Origin: Photobacterium lutimaris
GTDB lineage: Bacteria; Pseudomonadota; Gammaproteobacteria; Enterobacterales; Vibrionaceae
Direction of reading: 5' to 3'
Assembly: GCF_003025555.1 (NCBI RefSeq)
Contig: NZ_PYMH01000021.1
Span: 1 to 64,000, forward strand
DNA: 64,000 nucleotides
How positions within the stretch are numbered: position 1 is the stretch's first letter; each line of letters starts with the position of its first letter. Below are positions 51,610-59,698 of this stretch, one piece after another. The position numbers were made by a program, and so were the translations under genes. Below the pieces are notes generated by a model that made no database searches, had not been told where the DNA came from, and worked only from the letters and a program-made list of their open reading frames with translations.

Positions 51610-53208
51610 TTAACGCATTCTGCTTTGCTCCAGGTGTAACATGGCTTCCAGCACACTGCCGGCAATCGCCCGTGCCTTATCCGATACCGTGGTGTAATCC
51701 GCTTCTGGACCACGGGGGTCAATATCGCCAATTTTGAAGCCTTCGCGAACGGTCAGGCCGTTGTTCAACAGTCCGCGAACCATGCCGCCCAGTGGGGCGA
51801 TAACCGGGCTGTCGCCGATATGGGCGATGACATCACCTTCTTCTACCAGATCGCCAAGCTTGACATGGTTATGCATGACACCGGCGCATGGCGAGCGAAG
51901 TACTCGCTGGTGGGTATAACCGGCAATATTGCCGGGAACACCGGTATTCGGTTGAGTTGAACCTTGATAAATTACCCGGCCCAAATGGTGGCCACGGTTG
52001 GTTTCAATCACCGCATCACAGTCTTTGCCAGCAGTAAAACCTGGGCCAAGGGCGATGGTGATTGGGGCCATGTCTTTTTGGGTGCCGACATTGTGTTTGG
52101 CGAGGATGGCATCGACCAAGAAGGTCGGCTTCAAGGTGCCAGCTGAGCTGCAGTCTTCATCAATCACGACTGGAATCTGGTTGCGGTCGATGATGTCAAA
52201 CACCTCGTCTTTGTTGTTGGCTTTACAGGCCGTGATCCCTTCCACTTGTACCGGTTCGCCATAGAGACATTGGCCAAATGATACGGTGCAGCGGATCATG
52301 GTTGGCTTGGCGATATCGGTCATCACCACTTTGTAGCCAGCATTGAACAACCTGACAGCAACACCGGTCGAGATATCGCCGGCTCCACGTAGAAGTACCA
52401 ATTTATTGCGATTGAGGCGGGTATCGTCTTTCATCTGGCCGCCAGCGGATTCATGCTTCACTTTGAGGATCTCTGCCATGATACTGATGGCGATCTCTTC
52501 AGGGGTTTCGGCACCGATATTGAAACCGATAGGGGAGTGAATGTTTTTGATCCGGGCTTCATCAACACCACTTTGGCGCAAGTGGGTAAACAGCGTCTGC
52601 ACTTTGCGGCGACTGGCCATCAGGCCGGTATAGCGGGTTTCGCAATCTACCACCTTGGAGATGGCATCCTGGTCTTGGTGGTTAGTGGCGATGACGATAT
52701 AGCTGTCTTTGTTGATATCCAGCTGCTCGATGGCCTCTTCCATGGTATCGCCCAATAGACGTTTGGTTCCGATAGGAAAGTGCTCTTCGGCGAGGCTGTC
52801 GGCATAGGCGTCGGCAACGGTAATGTCGAAACCCAGTACGTGGGCAGCTTGGGCGACGGCGCGGTTGACGTGCCCGCCTCCGATCAGGATCAAACTAGGG
52901 CGTAGGCCGTAAACATCGACAAATACGGTCATAGCGCCACCGCAGTCCATTCCCATCGCATCAGGGCCATTGCGGGTCATGCGTCCTTTAACAACCCGGG
53001 GCTTTCTCTCACGCAGAGCGTCCAAGGCTTGTTCAATCACATAGCGTTCAATCATTCCACCGCCAACGGTGCCGATGATCGTGCCGTCGACCTTGACGAT
53101 CATTTGGCCAGAGTGGCGCGGGGCCGAGCCGCGAGTTTCTATAATATTGGCAAGAGCGAACGGAACGTTGTCTTGTTCTAATTGGGCTGCCTTGGCAAAG
53201 ATGTTCAT
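51610..53208 (-). CDS. yqeB: XdhC-YqeB fusion, molybdenum hydroxylase maturation
   Basis: 532 aa from the ATG at 53208 (AGAGG nine bases upstream). Residues 1-260 are XdhC/CoxI-like: ETRGSAPRHSGQMIV, GTVGGGMIERYV, and the Rossmann half LILIGGGHVNRAVAQAA with SPIGFNIGAETPEEIA. XdhC proteins bind and sulfurate the molybdenum cofactor. Residues 275-532 are the YqeB part (LVLLRGAGDISTGVAVRL, VIETNRGHHLGRVIY, IAHIGDSPVIAPLGGMVRG), a marker of selenium-dependent molybdenum hydroxylase systems. The same fusion occurs in E. coli (541 aa). Follows yqeC on the same strand by 26 bp. Confidence 0.93.
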   Translation of the reverse strand: MNIFAKAAQLEQDNVPFALANIIETRGSAPRHSGQMIVKVDGTIIGTVGGGMIERYVIEQALDALRERKPRVVKGRMTRNGPDAMGMDCGGAMTVFVDVYGLRPSLILIGGGHVNRAVAQAAHVLGFDITVADAYADSLAEEHFPIGTKRLLGDTMEEAIEQLDINKDSYIVIATNHQDQDAISKVVDCETRYTGLMASRRKVQTLFTHLRQSGVDEARIKNIHSPIGFNIGAETPEEIAISIMAEILKVKHESAGGQMKDDTRLNRNKLVLLRGAGDISTGVAVRLFNAGYKVVMTDIAKPTMIRCTVSFGQCLYGEPVQVEGITACKANNKDEVFDIIDRNQIPVVIDEDCSSAGTLKPTFLVDAILAKHNVGTQKDMAPITIALGPGFTAGKDCDAVIETNRGHHLGRVIYQGSTQPNTGVPGNIAGYTHQRVLRSPCAGVMHNHVKLGDLVEEGDVIAHIGDSPVIAPLGGMVRGLLNNGLTVREGFKIGDIDPRGPEADYTTVSDKARAIAGSVLEAMLHLEQSRMR

Positions 53209-53234
53209 TTTCAATGACCTCTGTACTGACGAAG

Positions 53235-54146
53235 TCAGGTAGCAATCGCTACTTGTTCCTTCAAAATTACTTTTTTGATTGGTGTTTCCGCCTGCATTTC
53301 CGCTAGCCACACAGCATCGAGTTGAGGGCTGTTAACCAACACCTCTTGTGCAATCTGGCTTATCACTTGGGTATTATTTGCCTTATCTATTTTGTTTATC
53401 AGCCAGATTTTTTTTGCTGTTTTTGGGGTCGATTTAAAGAGACCCAGCGGATGAGAAATCAGCGGTTGCAACACTTGGGCGTCAATCACATCACCGGGTT
53501 GGCATTGAGTAAGGGCTGAAAAAGCCTGCCATCGATGTATGTGTTCAGGGATCGCCTTACGGTTAATTGCTTCTGCGCCGGTGACACCAATCACCATATC
53601 CGAGTAACTTGGAATGCAAGGCTCATGCCCGTGTGGGGCTTTTATGGGTAATGAGCGCGAGCCATCGCCTTCAATAATAAAAACTGTGAAGGGGAAATCA
53701 TTTTTAAGTTTTTTAATCTCTTTTTCAGATAGGCCTAATACCTTTAATTGGTCTGTTTTTAATAAGTCGGTAAATAAAGATTTGTAGCAAAAAGTGATGG
53801 CTGGATCAGAAAAATTAAAATCATCTTGTGCTAAAGACTTATTAGGTGCTTTTATTTTTTTTCCATTTTCTTTTTCATTACAGTACATCGCATCTAGCGG
53901 AAGTATATAATCCGTTTGATGGGCATCGGGTAAATACATCTTCGTTGTGGTTGTTAGGCAGACAGCATGCCCCCATTGTTTGAAAATTCTGGCCAGCCAG
54001 AAAGCGGTAGATGTCTTTCCTCCGCCACCGACGAGGGTAATAAATAATGGGCTTGTTTGCGCGGCCAAATGACGTTGATATAACTCCGATAAGATAAATT
54101 GGTCTGGAGTTTGCTCTATTAATCGTGCGTGAGTGTTATATACCAT
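53235..54146 (-). CDS. yqeC: Selenium-cofactor maturation protein YqeC
   Basis: 303 aa with a P-loop-like start LFITLVGGGGKTSTAFWLA (about residues 36-54), then FIIEGDGSRSLPIKAPHGHEPC, VIGVTGAEAINRKAI, and LINKIDKANN as the nucleotide-base motif. YqeC occurs with YqeB and labile-selenium molybdenum hydroxylases; its exact reaction is not settled. Transcribed with yqeB; divergent from mocA with only 36 bp between starts, so each promoter must lie partly inside the other gene. Its central part is more AT-rich than neighbours. Confidence 0.9.
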   Translation of the reverse strand: MVYNTHARLIEQTPDQFILSELYQRHLAAQTSPLFITLVGGGGKTSTAFWLARIFKQWGHAVCLTTTTKMYLPDAHQTDYILPLDAMYCNEKENGKKIKAPNKSLAQDDFNFSDPAITFCYKSLFTDLLKTDQLKVLGLSEKEIKKLKNDFPFTVFIIEGDGSRSLPIKAPHGHEPCIPSYSDMVIGVTGAEAINRKAIPEHIHRWQAFSALTQCQPGDVIDAQVLQPLISHPLGLFKSTPKTAKKIWLINKIDKANNTQVISQIAQEVLVNSPQLDAVWLAEMQAETPIKKVILKEQVAIAT

Positions 54147-54182
54147 ACGACCGCCATGAATTTCAGTTAAGGAGTAGGTTAA

Positions 54183-54776
54183 GTGATTGATAAATCGATA
54201 CGTCCCGAACGTTTAGACTGCGTTATGCCTGCAGCAGGCTTATCATCTAGGATGGGGGACTGGAAGCTCATGCTACCTTACCAACAGTACACAATCCTTG
54301 ATGCAAGTATCGAAAATGCGCTCTCGTTTTGTCGCCGTGTTATTTTGGTTGTGGGATATCGTGGCGCGGAACTTATTGAAAAGTATAGATTTGACCCGCG
54401 AGTAAAAGTTGTGGTTAACGGTGATTATCAAGAAGGCATGTTCGGTTCTATTCAGCAGGGAGTAAAGCATGTTGAAAGTGAGTATTTCTTTATTACTCAT
54501 GGTGATATGCCTTGTGTCCCGCCGCATATATTTCGCGATGTGTGGTTCAATAGAGGGGGATGTACGGTATTCCCTGGCACCTCGGTACGCCCCGGCCACC
54601 CTGTATTGATCCCTAGTCGTTTAAAGAACATGGTTGTCAATGCCGATATTCACTCGTCGATGAAGAGGATTATATTTCGCTATCCTGTTAAATATTTAGG
54701 TCTTAACTGCGACGAAATATATTTAGATGTCGATACGCCACAAGCGTACGATGAATTGTGTGCGGCGTCACATTAG
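54183..54776 (+). CDS. mocA: Molybdenum cofactor cytidylyltransferase
   Basis: 197 aa, MobA/MocA nucleotidyltransferase fold: CVMPAAGLSSRMGDWKLMLPY (nucleotide-binding loop; Arg and Lys present), LVVGYRGAEL, FITHGDMPCVPPHIF (metal Asp) and RPGHPVLIPS. It adds CMP to molybdopterin-Mo to give the cytosine dinucleotide cofactor used by xanthine-dehydrogenase-like enzymes with separate subunits. GTG start with AAGGAG eight bases upstream. Counterpart of E. coli YgfJ. Confidence 0.93.
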   Translation: MIDKSIRPERLDCVMPAAGLSSRMGDWKLMLPYQQYTILDASIENALSFCRRVILVVGYRGAELIEKYRFDPRVKVVVNGDYQEGMFGSIQQGVKHVESEYFFITHGDMPCVPPHIFRDVWFNRGGCTVFPGTSVRPGHPVLIPSRLKNMVVNADIHSSMKRIIFRYPVKYLGLNCDEIYLDVDTPQAYDELCAASH

Positions 54777-54778
54777 CG

Positions 54779-54942
54779 CTATCAACTTGATAGTTGAGAG
54801 AGGCGTTATTATCAATCTGATATAGTCAGTGTGTTTATCTCACAGTTTATTTTTATTTTTACTAAGACGTTTATTTTCTTATGGCAGTTAAAATCTATCA
54901 TTATAGTTGATATCAAACTGATAGCTTTTTATTAATATGATA
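54779..54942. promoter_or_regulatory. Four-copy palindromic operator array upstream of ygfK
   Basis: TATCA-N3-TGATA occurs at 54780-54792 (extended to a perfect 15-bp palindrome at 54779-54793), 54810-54822, 54911-54923, and with one mismatch at 54930-54942. A TATCA-N7-TGATA pair overlaps the third (54896-54912). The array lies 175-335 bp before the sigma-54 promoter at 55115, fitting enhancer sites. A matching palindrome lies in the ygeV/ygeW region. Confidence 0.65.
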
Positions 54943-55114
54943 GAAAATGATTTCTAATCAATAATCATCCTCATTTGTGGGAAATTAATCCTTGATGCTT
55001 TATTAATTTAATTGAATTTATTTATAGGTTACCCGTCACAAAATGTAGCTAACTTTCGACTTTGCTCACGAATTTAATTAATAAAATCGCCAGTTTGGGG
55101 CGTGAAGAAAAGTT

Positions 55115-55130
55115 TGGCTCAGTAGTTGCT
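55115..55130 (+). promoter_or_regulatory. Sigma-54 promoter of the ygfK-xdh operon
   Basis: TGGCTC-AGTAG-TTGCT matches the -24/-12 consensus with intact GG and GC and exact spacing. Transcription should start near 55141, about 84 nt before the ygfK ATG. With YgeV the only sigma-54 activator in the window, it is the natural regulator. Confidence 0.7.
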
Positions 55131-55224
55131 CCATAGCCAATAACGTATTTACACATTTTTAGCCCTACACATTGCGCAAATAAATGTGCCAAGAAGAACA
55201 AGAATAGCATCAAGGAGATCCATC

Positions 55225-58200
55225 ATGGGAGACATCATGCGCCCCGTCCCGTTCGGTGAGCTACTTAACCGGATGTTTAGTGAATACAAGCAAAGTAAGT
55301 CTATCTTTGGTATTCCAGAAAAGCAGTTCTATCGTAAAGCGATTGACTCGTCTTTGTCGGTATGGGGAGAGAATTGTGAAACCCCTGTCGGCCCAGCGGC
55401 TGGACCCCATACCCAACTTGCCCAGAATATCATTACATCATGGTTGGCCGGTGGCCGCTTCATGGAACTAAAGACCGTTCAGAAGCTCGATCAGCTTGAG
55501 ATTGCCAAGCCATGTATTGACGCAGAAGATGAGTGTTTCAACACCGAGTGGTCAACCGAATTTACGCTGATCAAAGCTTATGATGAGTATCTAAAGGCGT
55601 GGATTGCCCTGCATTTATTGGAAGAAGTGTTTGCTCCAAGAGCTGATGGTGAGGCTAAGTCATTTATTTTCAACATGAGTGTTGGCTATGACTTGTCTGG
55701 AATCCAGACCCCCCCAATGCAGAAATATATCCACGATATGCTCGACTCTAGCGATCACCCCAATTTTGGTGGTTATATCAGCGAGCTTAAAGTCTTCATC
55801 CAACAGCCTGAATTCATTCGTGAGTATCAACTAGAAGAAAAACAAGATCGCTTGAATGCGATGGTCGATGCTATTCCTGCCCAGTTAACCCGTGGCGTTA
55901 CCCTTTCAACCATGCACGGTTGTCCTCCTCATGAAATTGAAGCGATTTGTCGTTATATGATTGAAGAGAAGGGGATCAATACGTTCGTTAAGCTTAACCC
56001 AACGTTATTGGGCTTTGAGCGTGTCCGTGGCATTCTCGACAACGCTGGCTTTGATTATGTTGCACTGAGCGAAGAGTCTTTCAGCCACGATCTACAAATC
56101 GACGCGGCTAAAGAGATGCTGCACCGTTTGGTTGACCTAGGTAAAGAGAAAGGCATCGGCTTTGGTGTCAAGCTCACCAATACCCTAGGCACTCTAAATA
56201 AAAAAGGTCGCCTGCCTGATAAAGAAATGTACATGTCTGGCCGTGCCTTGTTCCCGCTGTCTATCAATGTGGCGCTAGAATTGTCCCGCGAGTTCAACGG
56301 TACTTTGCCAATTTCTTACTCCGGTGGTGCAAGCAAATTCAATATCCGCGAGATCTTCGAAGCGGGGATCCGTCCTATCACTATGGCCACTGATTTGCTT
56401 AAGCCTGGTGGTTACCTTCGTCTGTCAGATTGTGCCAAAGAGTTGGAAGGCAGCGACGAGTGGGGCATGGGCAAGGTGGACTTGGTCAAGCTAGAGGCAT
56501 TAGCAGCAAAATCATTAGATGCTGATTATGTCCAGAAGCAGTGGCGTGGCCCTGAAGAAATCAGTGTTAAGAAAGCGGTACCGCTGACTGACTGCTATGT
56601 CGCACCTTGTGTAACCGCATGTCCTATCAGCCAGGATATTCCTGAATATATCCGTTTGATGGGCGAGCATAAGTACACCGAAGCGCTCGAAGTCATCTAC
56701 GCCCGTAATGCATTACCTTCTATTACCGGCCATATCTGTGATCACCAGTGCCAGTACAACTGTACCCGCCGAGATTATGAAGGTGCGCTGAATATCCGTG
56801 AGATGAAGAAAATCGCATTGTCCAAAGGCTGGGATGAGTACAAGGCGAAATGGCATGAGCCAAGCCTAGATACTGCCAAACACCCTGTTGCGGTGATCGG
56901 TGCCGGTCCTGCAGGACTTTCTGCCGCTTACTTCATGGCACGTGCGGGTCATCCTGTCACCGTGTTTGAGAAAGAGAAAAATGCCGGTGGGGTGGTGAAG
57001 AATATTATCCCTCAGTTCCGTATTCCTGCTGAAGCGATTGAACACGATATCCAGTTCGTGAAAGATCACGGGGTCAATATTGAATACGGTTGTAACCCAG
57101 ATCTGACGGTGGATGTACTTAAGCAAAGTGGCTTCAAATATGTCTGCTTGGGTATAGGTGCTGATAAGGGCAACCCAATTGCACTGGCTGGTGGTAACAC
57201 CAATATTTACAAGTCGCTGGAATTCCTACGCAGCTTCAATGATGGCGAACTGCAGCAGTTAGGTAAACATGTGGCCGTTGTTGGTGCCGGTAACACCGCA
57301 ATGGACAGTGCCCGTGCTGCATTGAAAGTACCGGGTGTTGAGAAGGTGACGATTCTTTATCGCCGTACTATCGCTGAAATGCCTGCCTACAAAGAAGAAT
57401 ATGAAGAAGCCGTGGAAGATGGCGTGCAGTTCATGTTCTTGACCAACCCAGAGCAGTTTGAGGCCAATGGTAAGTTGACTGCACGTGTGATGGAACTTGG
57501 TGAGCCCGATGAGAAGGGACGTCGCCGTCCAGTGGCGACAGACATGACGGTTGAGCTTCAGGTTGATGCCTTGATCACTGCGGTTGGTGAGCAGTCTAAC
57601 TGCGAAGTGCTTTCTCGCATGGGGATCCCTATGGGTGAAGATGGCTGGCCAGTGGTAGACAGAGAGAGCTGTGAAACAGAGGTTGAAAATGTGTTCTTGA
57701 TGGGGGATGCCCATACAGGCCCATCATCAATTGTGTCGGCAATCTCAGGCGGCCGTAAAGCGGCAACAGCTATCTTAGCCCGTGAAGTACAGGCCGATGA
57801 ACAACTTGAAGCTAAATCTGATGTTCAGGTTGAAGCGGTATACGCTCGTAAAGGTGATATCCAGGTTAAGTTGATTGCAGCAAACCAGCTGGAAGAAGCG
57901 GACCGTGAGGAATTCATCGATCAAGAAGCAAAACGCTGTTTGGAGTGTTCGTACATTTGTAGCAAGTGTGTCGATGTCTGTCCGAACCGCGCCAATATTT
58001 CGCTGCCAATTCCAGGCTTCCGTGACCAGTTCCAGACATTACACCTAGATGCATACTGTAATGAATGTGGTAACTGTGCTCAGTTCTGCCCATGGGATAG
58101 CAAGCCTTACAAAGACAAGTTCACGCTATTCAACTTGCGTGAAGATTTCACCAACAGCACCAATGCCGGATTCTTCGTTGATGGTGAGGAAGTGTTGGTT

Positions 58201-58341
58201 CGCAGTCACAGTGAGATTTATTCCTTCCGTATTAATGAGCAGGGCAATGTGGACATGCCAGAATCGCTAGCTGATGAAGCAACGATTATCAATTATGTCA
58301 TGGCCAACCACAGCTACCTGCTAGGCAAAGTAGACGTATAG
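55225..58341 (+). CDS. ygfK: YgfK, iron-sulfur flavin oxidoreductase of purine catabolism
   Basis: 1038 aa from the ATG at 55225 (AAGGAG eight bases upstream). Residues 1-420 resemble a dihydroorotate-dehydrogenase-like barrel (GPAAGPHTQLAQN, STMHGCPPHEIEAI, VKLNPTLLGF, ISYSGGASKFN). Next is a GltD-type part with cysteines (CYVAPCVTACPISQD, ICDHQCQYNC), FAD loop VIGAGPAGLSAAYF at about 555 and NAD(P) loop VVGAGNTAMDSAR. The C-terminal ferredoxin part has CSKCVDVCP near 910 and CNECGNCAQFCPWD near 950. E. coli YgfK (1032 aa) was once called a selenate reductase; gene context ties it to anaerobic purine reduction. First gene of a five-gene operon. Confidence 0.94.
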   Translation: MGDIMRPVPFGELLNRMFSEYKQSKSIFGIPEKQFYRKAIDSSLSVWGENCETPVGPAAGPHTQLAQNIITSWLAGGRFMELKTVQKLDQLEIAKPCIDAEDECFNTEWSTEFTLIKAYDEYLKAWIALHLLEEVFAPRADGEAKSFIFNMSVGYDLSGIQTPPMQKYIHDMLDSSDHPNFGGYISELKVFIQQPEFIREYQLEEKQDRLNAMVDAIPAQLTRGVTLSTMHGCPPHEIEAICRYMIEEKGINTFVKLNPTLLGFERVRGILDNAGFDYVALSEESFSHDLQIDAAKEMLHRLVDLGKEKGIGFGVKLTNTLGTLNKKGRLPDKEMYMSGRALFPLSINVALELSREFNGTLPISYSGGASKFNIREIFEAGIRPITMATDLLKPGGYLRLSDCAKELEGSDEWGMGKVDLVKLEALAAKSLDADYVQKQWRGPEEISVKKAVPLTDCYVAPCVTACPISQDIPEYIRLMGEHKYTEALEVIYARNALPSITGHICDHQCQYNCTRRDYEGALNIREMKKIALSKGWDEYKAKWHEPSLDTAKHPVAVIGAGPAGLSAAYFMARAGHPVTVFEKEKNAGGVVKNIIPQFRIPAEAIEHDIQFVKDHGVNIEYGCNPDLTVDVLKQSGFKYVCLGIGADKGNPIALAGGNTNIYKSLEFLRSFNDGELQQLGKHVAVVGAGNTAMDSARAALKVPGVEKVTILYRRTIAEMPAYKEEYEEAVEDGVQFMFLTNPEQFEANGKLTARVMELGEPDEKGRRRPVATDMTVELQVDALITAVGEQSNCEVLSRMGIPMGEDGWPVVDRESCETEVENVFLMGDAHTGPSSIVSAISGGRKAATAILAREVQADEQLEAKSDVQVEAVYARKGDIQVKLIAANQLEEADREEFIDQEAKRCLECSYICSKCVDVCPNRANISLPIPGFRDQFQTLHLDAYCNECGNCAQFCPWDSKPYKDKFTLFNLREDFTNSTNAGFFVDGEEVLVRSHSEIYSFRINEQGNVDMPESLADEATIINYVMANHSYLLGKVDV

Positions 58342-58355
58342 TGAGGAGCCAGGGA

Positions 58356-59684
58356 ATGTTAGTACTCAGAAACGCAACAGCGGTGCAGTTTGAGCCTGCA
58401 CTGATCAAAGAAGGCGTCGATATTGTTATTGATGGCGACAAAATTAAGGAAGTTGGGGCCAATTTGGCCGCCAACTACCCTGGTGCCGTAGTCAAGGATA
58501 TGAACGGCAAACTGGTTATGCCAGGCATTGTCTGCTCCCACAATCATTTCTACTCGGGATTGGCGCGCGGGATCATGGCTGATATCAAGCCAAGCCCTGA
58601 TTTCATTTCGATACTGAAGAACCTGTGGTGGCGAATGGATCGGGCATTGGATGAAGAAGCTGTGTATTACAGCGGCTTGATTTGTTCATTGGAAGCGATC
58701 AAGTGCGGTTGTTCGTCAGTCATCGATCACCATGCGTCACCAAACTACATCGCGGGCTCTCTGAACACCTTGCGAAAAGGGTTCATTAAGGCGGGCTTGC
58801 GTGGCATGACCTGCTTCGAGACCACCGACCGTAACCACGGCATGAAAGAAATGGTGGCAGGTGTTGAAGAAAACATTGCGTTTGCCCAGTTGATTGACCG
58901 TGCCAAGGAAAAAGGTGAAGAACCATACTTGGTCGAAGCCCATATCGGTGCACATGCGCCGTTTACCGTAACTAATGACGGCTTGTCTATGATGGCCGAA
59001 GCGGTGCAGGCAACGGGTCGTGGGATCCATGTTCATGTGGCAGAAGATCGCTACGACGTGACCCATAGCCACCACCACTACGGGCAAGACATTGTTGAGC
59101 GTTTAGATAGTTTCGGCTTGATCAACGAGAAGACGTTGCTGGCGCATGGTTTGTTCTTATCCGAGAAGGACATTGCCATTTTGAACGGTAAAAACGGCTT
59201 CTTGGTCCATAACTCCCGTTCAAATATGAACAATAACGTGGGGTATAACGACAAACTGACACGTTTCCAGAATGTCGCGTTGGGTACTGATGGTATTGGT
59301 GCTGACATGTTTGAAGAATTGAAGTTTGCCTTCTTCAAGCATCGTGATGCGGGTGGTCCGTTATGGCCTGATAGTTTCCTACGTCATTTATGGAACGGTA
59401 ATGAAATTCTGGCTCGTAACTTCGGCGCGAAATTCGGTCGCCTCGATGCTGGAAATAAAGCGGACTTAACCATCCTTGATTACACCAGCCCGACACCTCT
59501 GGTTGCAGACAACCTAGCAGGACATATTGCCTTTGGTTTCAATGCCGGCAATGTGAACAGCGTAGTGGTTGAAGGACGTTTCGTTTATGAAGATCGTGCT
59601 TTCCCGTTCGATGTCGCGCCGATATACGCAGAGGCCCGCAAGGTCGCAATGCGTCTATGGCAAACAATGGATAAATTGGACTAA
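58356..59684 (+). CDS. ssnA: SsnA amidohydrolase
   Basis: 442 aa, the length of E. coli SsnA. Metal-dependent amidohydrolase/chlorohydrolase-type barrel: CSHNHFYSGLARG (metal His pair), VEAHIGAHAPFTV, HVHVAEDRYD, LAHGLFLSEKD, and GTDGIGADMFEE (catalytic Asp). It is expected to open or deaminate a purine-derived ring. The ATG at 58356 has GAGGAG seven bases before; a GTG at 58341 overlapping the ygfK stop is less likely. Spacing to ygfK is 14 bases, so same transcript. Confidence 0.93.
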   Translation: MLVLRNATAVQFEPALIKEGVDIVIDGDKIKEVGANLAANYPGAVVKDMNGKLVMPGIVCSHNHFYSGLARGIMADIKPSPDFISILKNLWWRMDRALDEEAVYYSGLICSLEAIKCGCSSVIDHHASPNYIAGSLNTLRKGFIKAGLRGMTCFETTDRNHGMKEMVAGVEENIAFAQLIDRAKEKGEEPYLVEAHIGAHAPFTVTNDGLSMMAEAVQATGRGIHVHVAEDRYDVTHSHHHYGQDIVERLDSFGLINEKTLLAHGLFLSEKDIAILNGKNGFLVHNSRSNMNNNVGYNDKLTRFQNVALGTDGIGADMFEELKFAFFKHRDAGGPLWPDSFLRHLWNGNEILARNFGAKFGRLDAGNKADLTILDYTSPTPLVADNLAGHIAFGFNAGNVNSVVVEGRFVYEDRAFPFDVAPIYAEARKVAMRLWQTMDKLD

Positions 59685-59698
59685 TGTGAGATCCCGTT

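Noticed and set aside
54908..54917. FNR box TTGATATCAA upstream of ygfK
   Set aside because: The half-sites lack the four-base spacer of an FNR site, and the sequence is part of the repeated TATCA/TGATA pattern.
57259..57714. 151-aa minus-strand frame inside ygfK
   Set aside because: Antisense to the NAD(P)-binding region of ygfK; no independent support.
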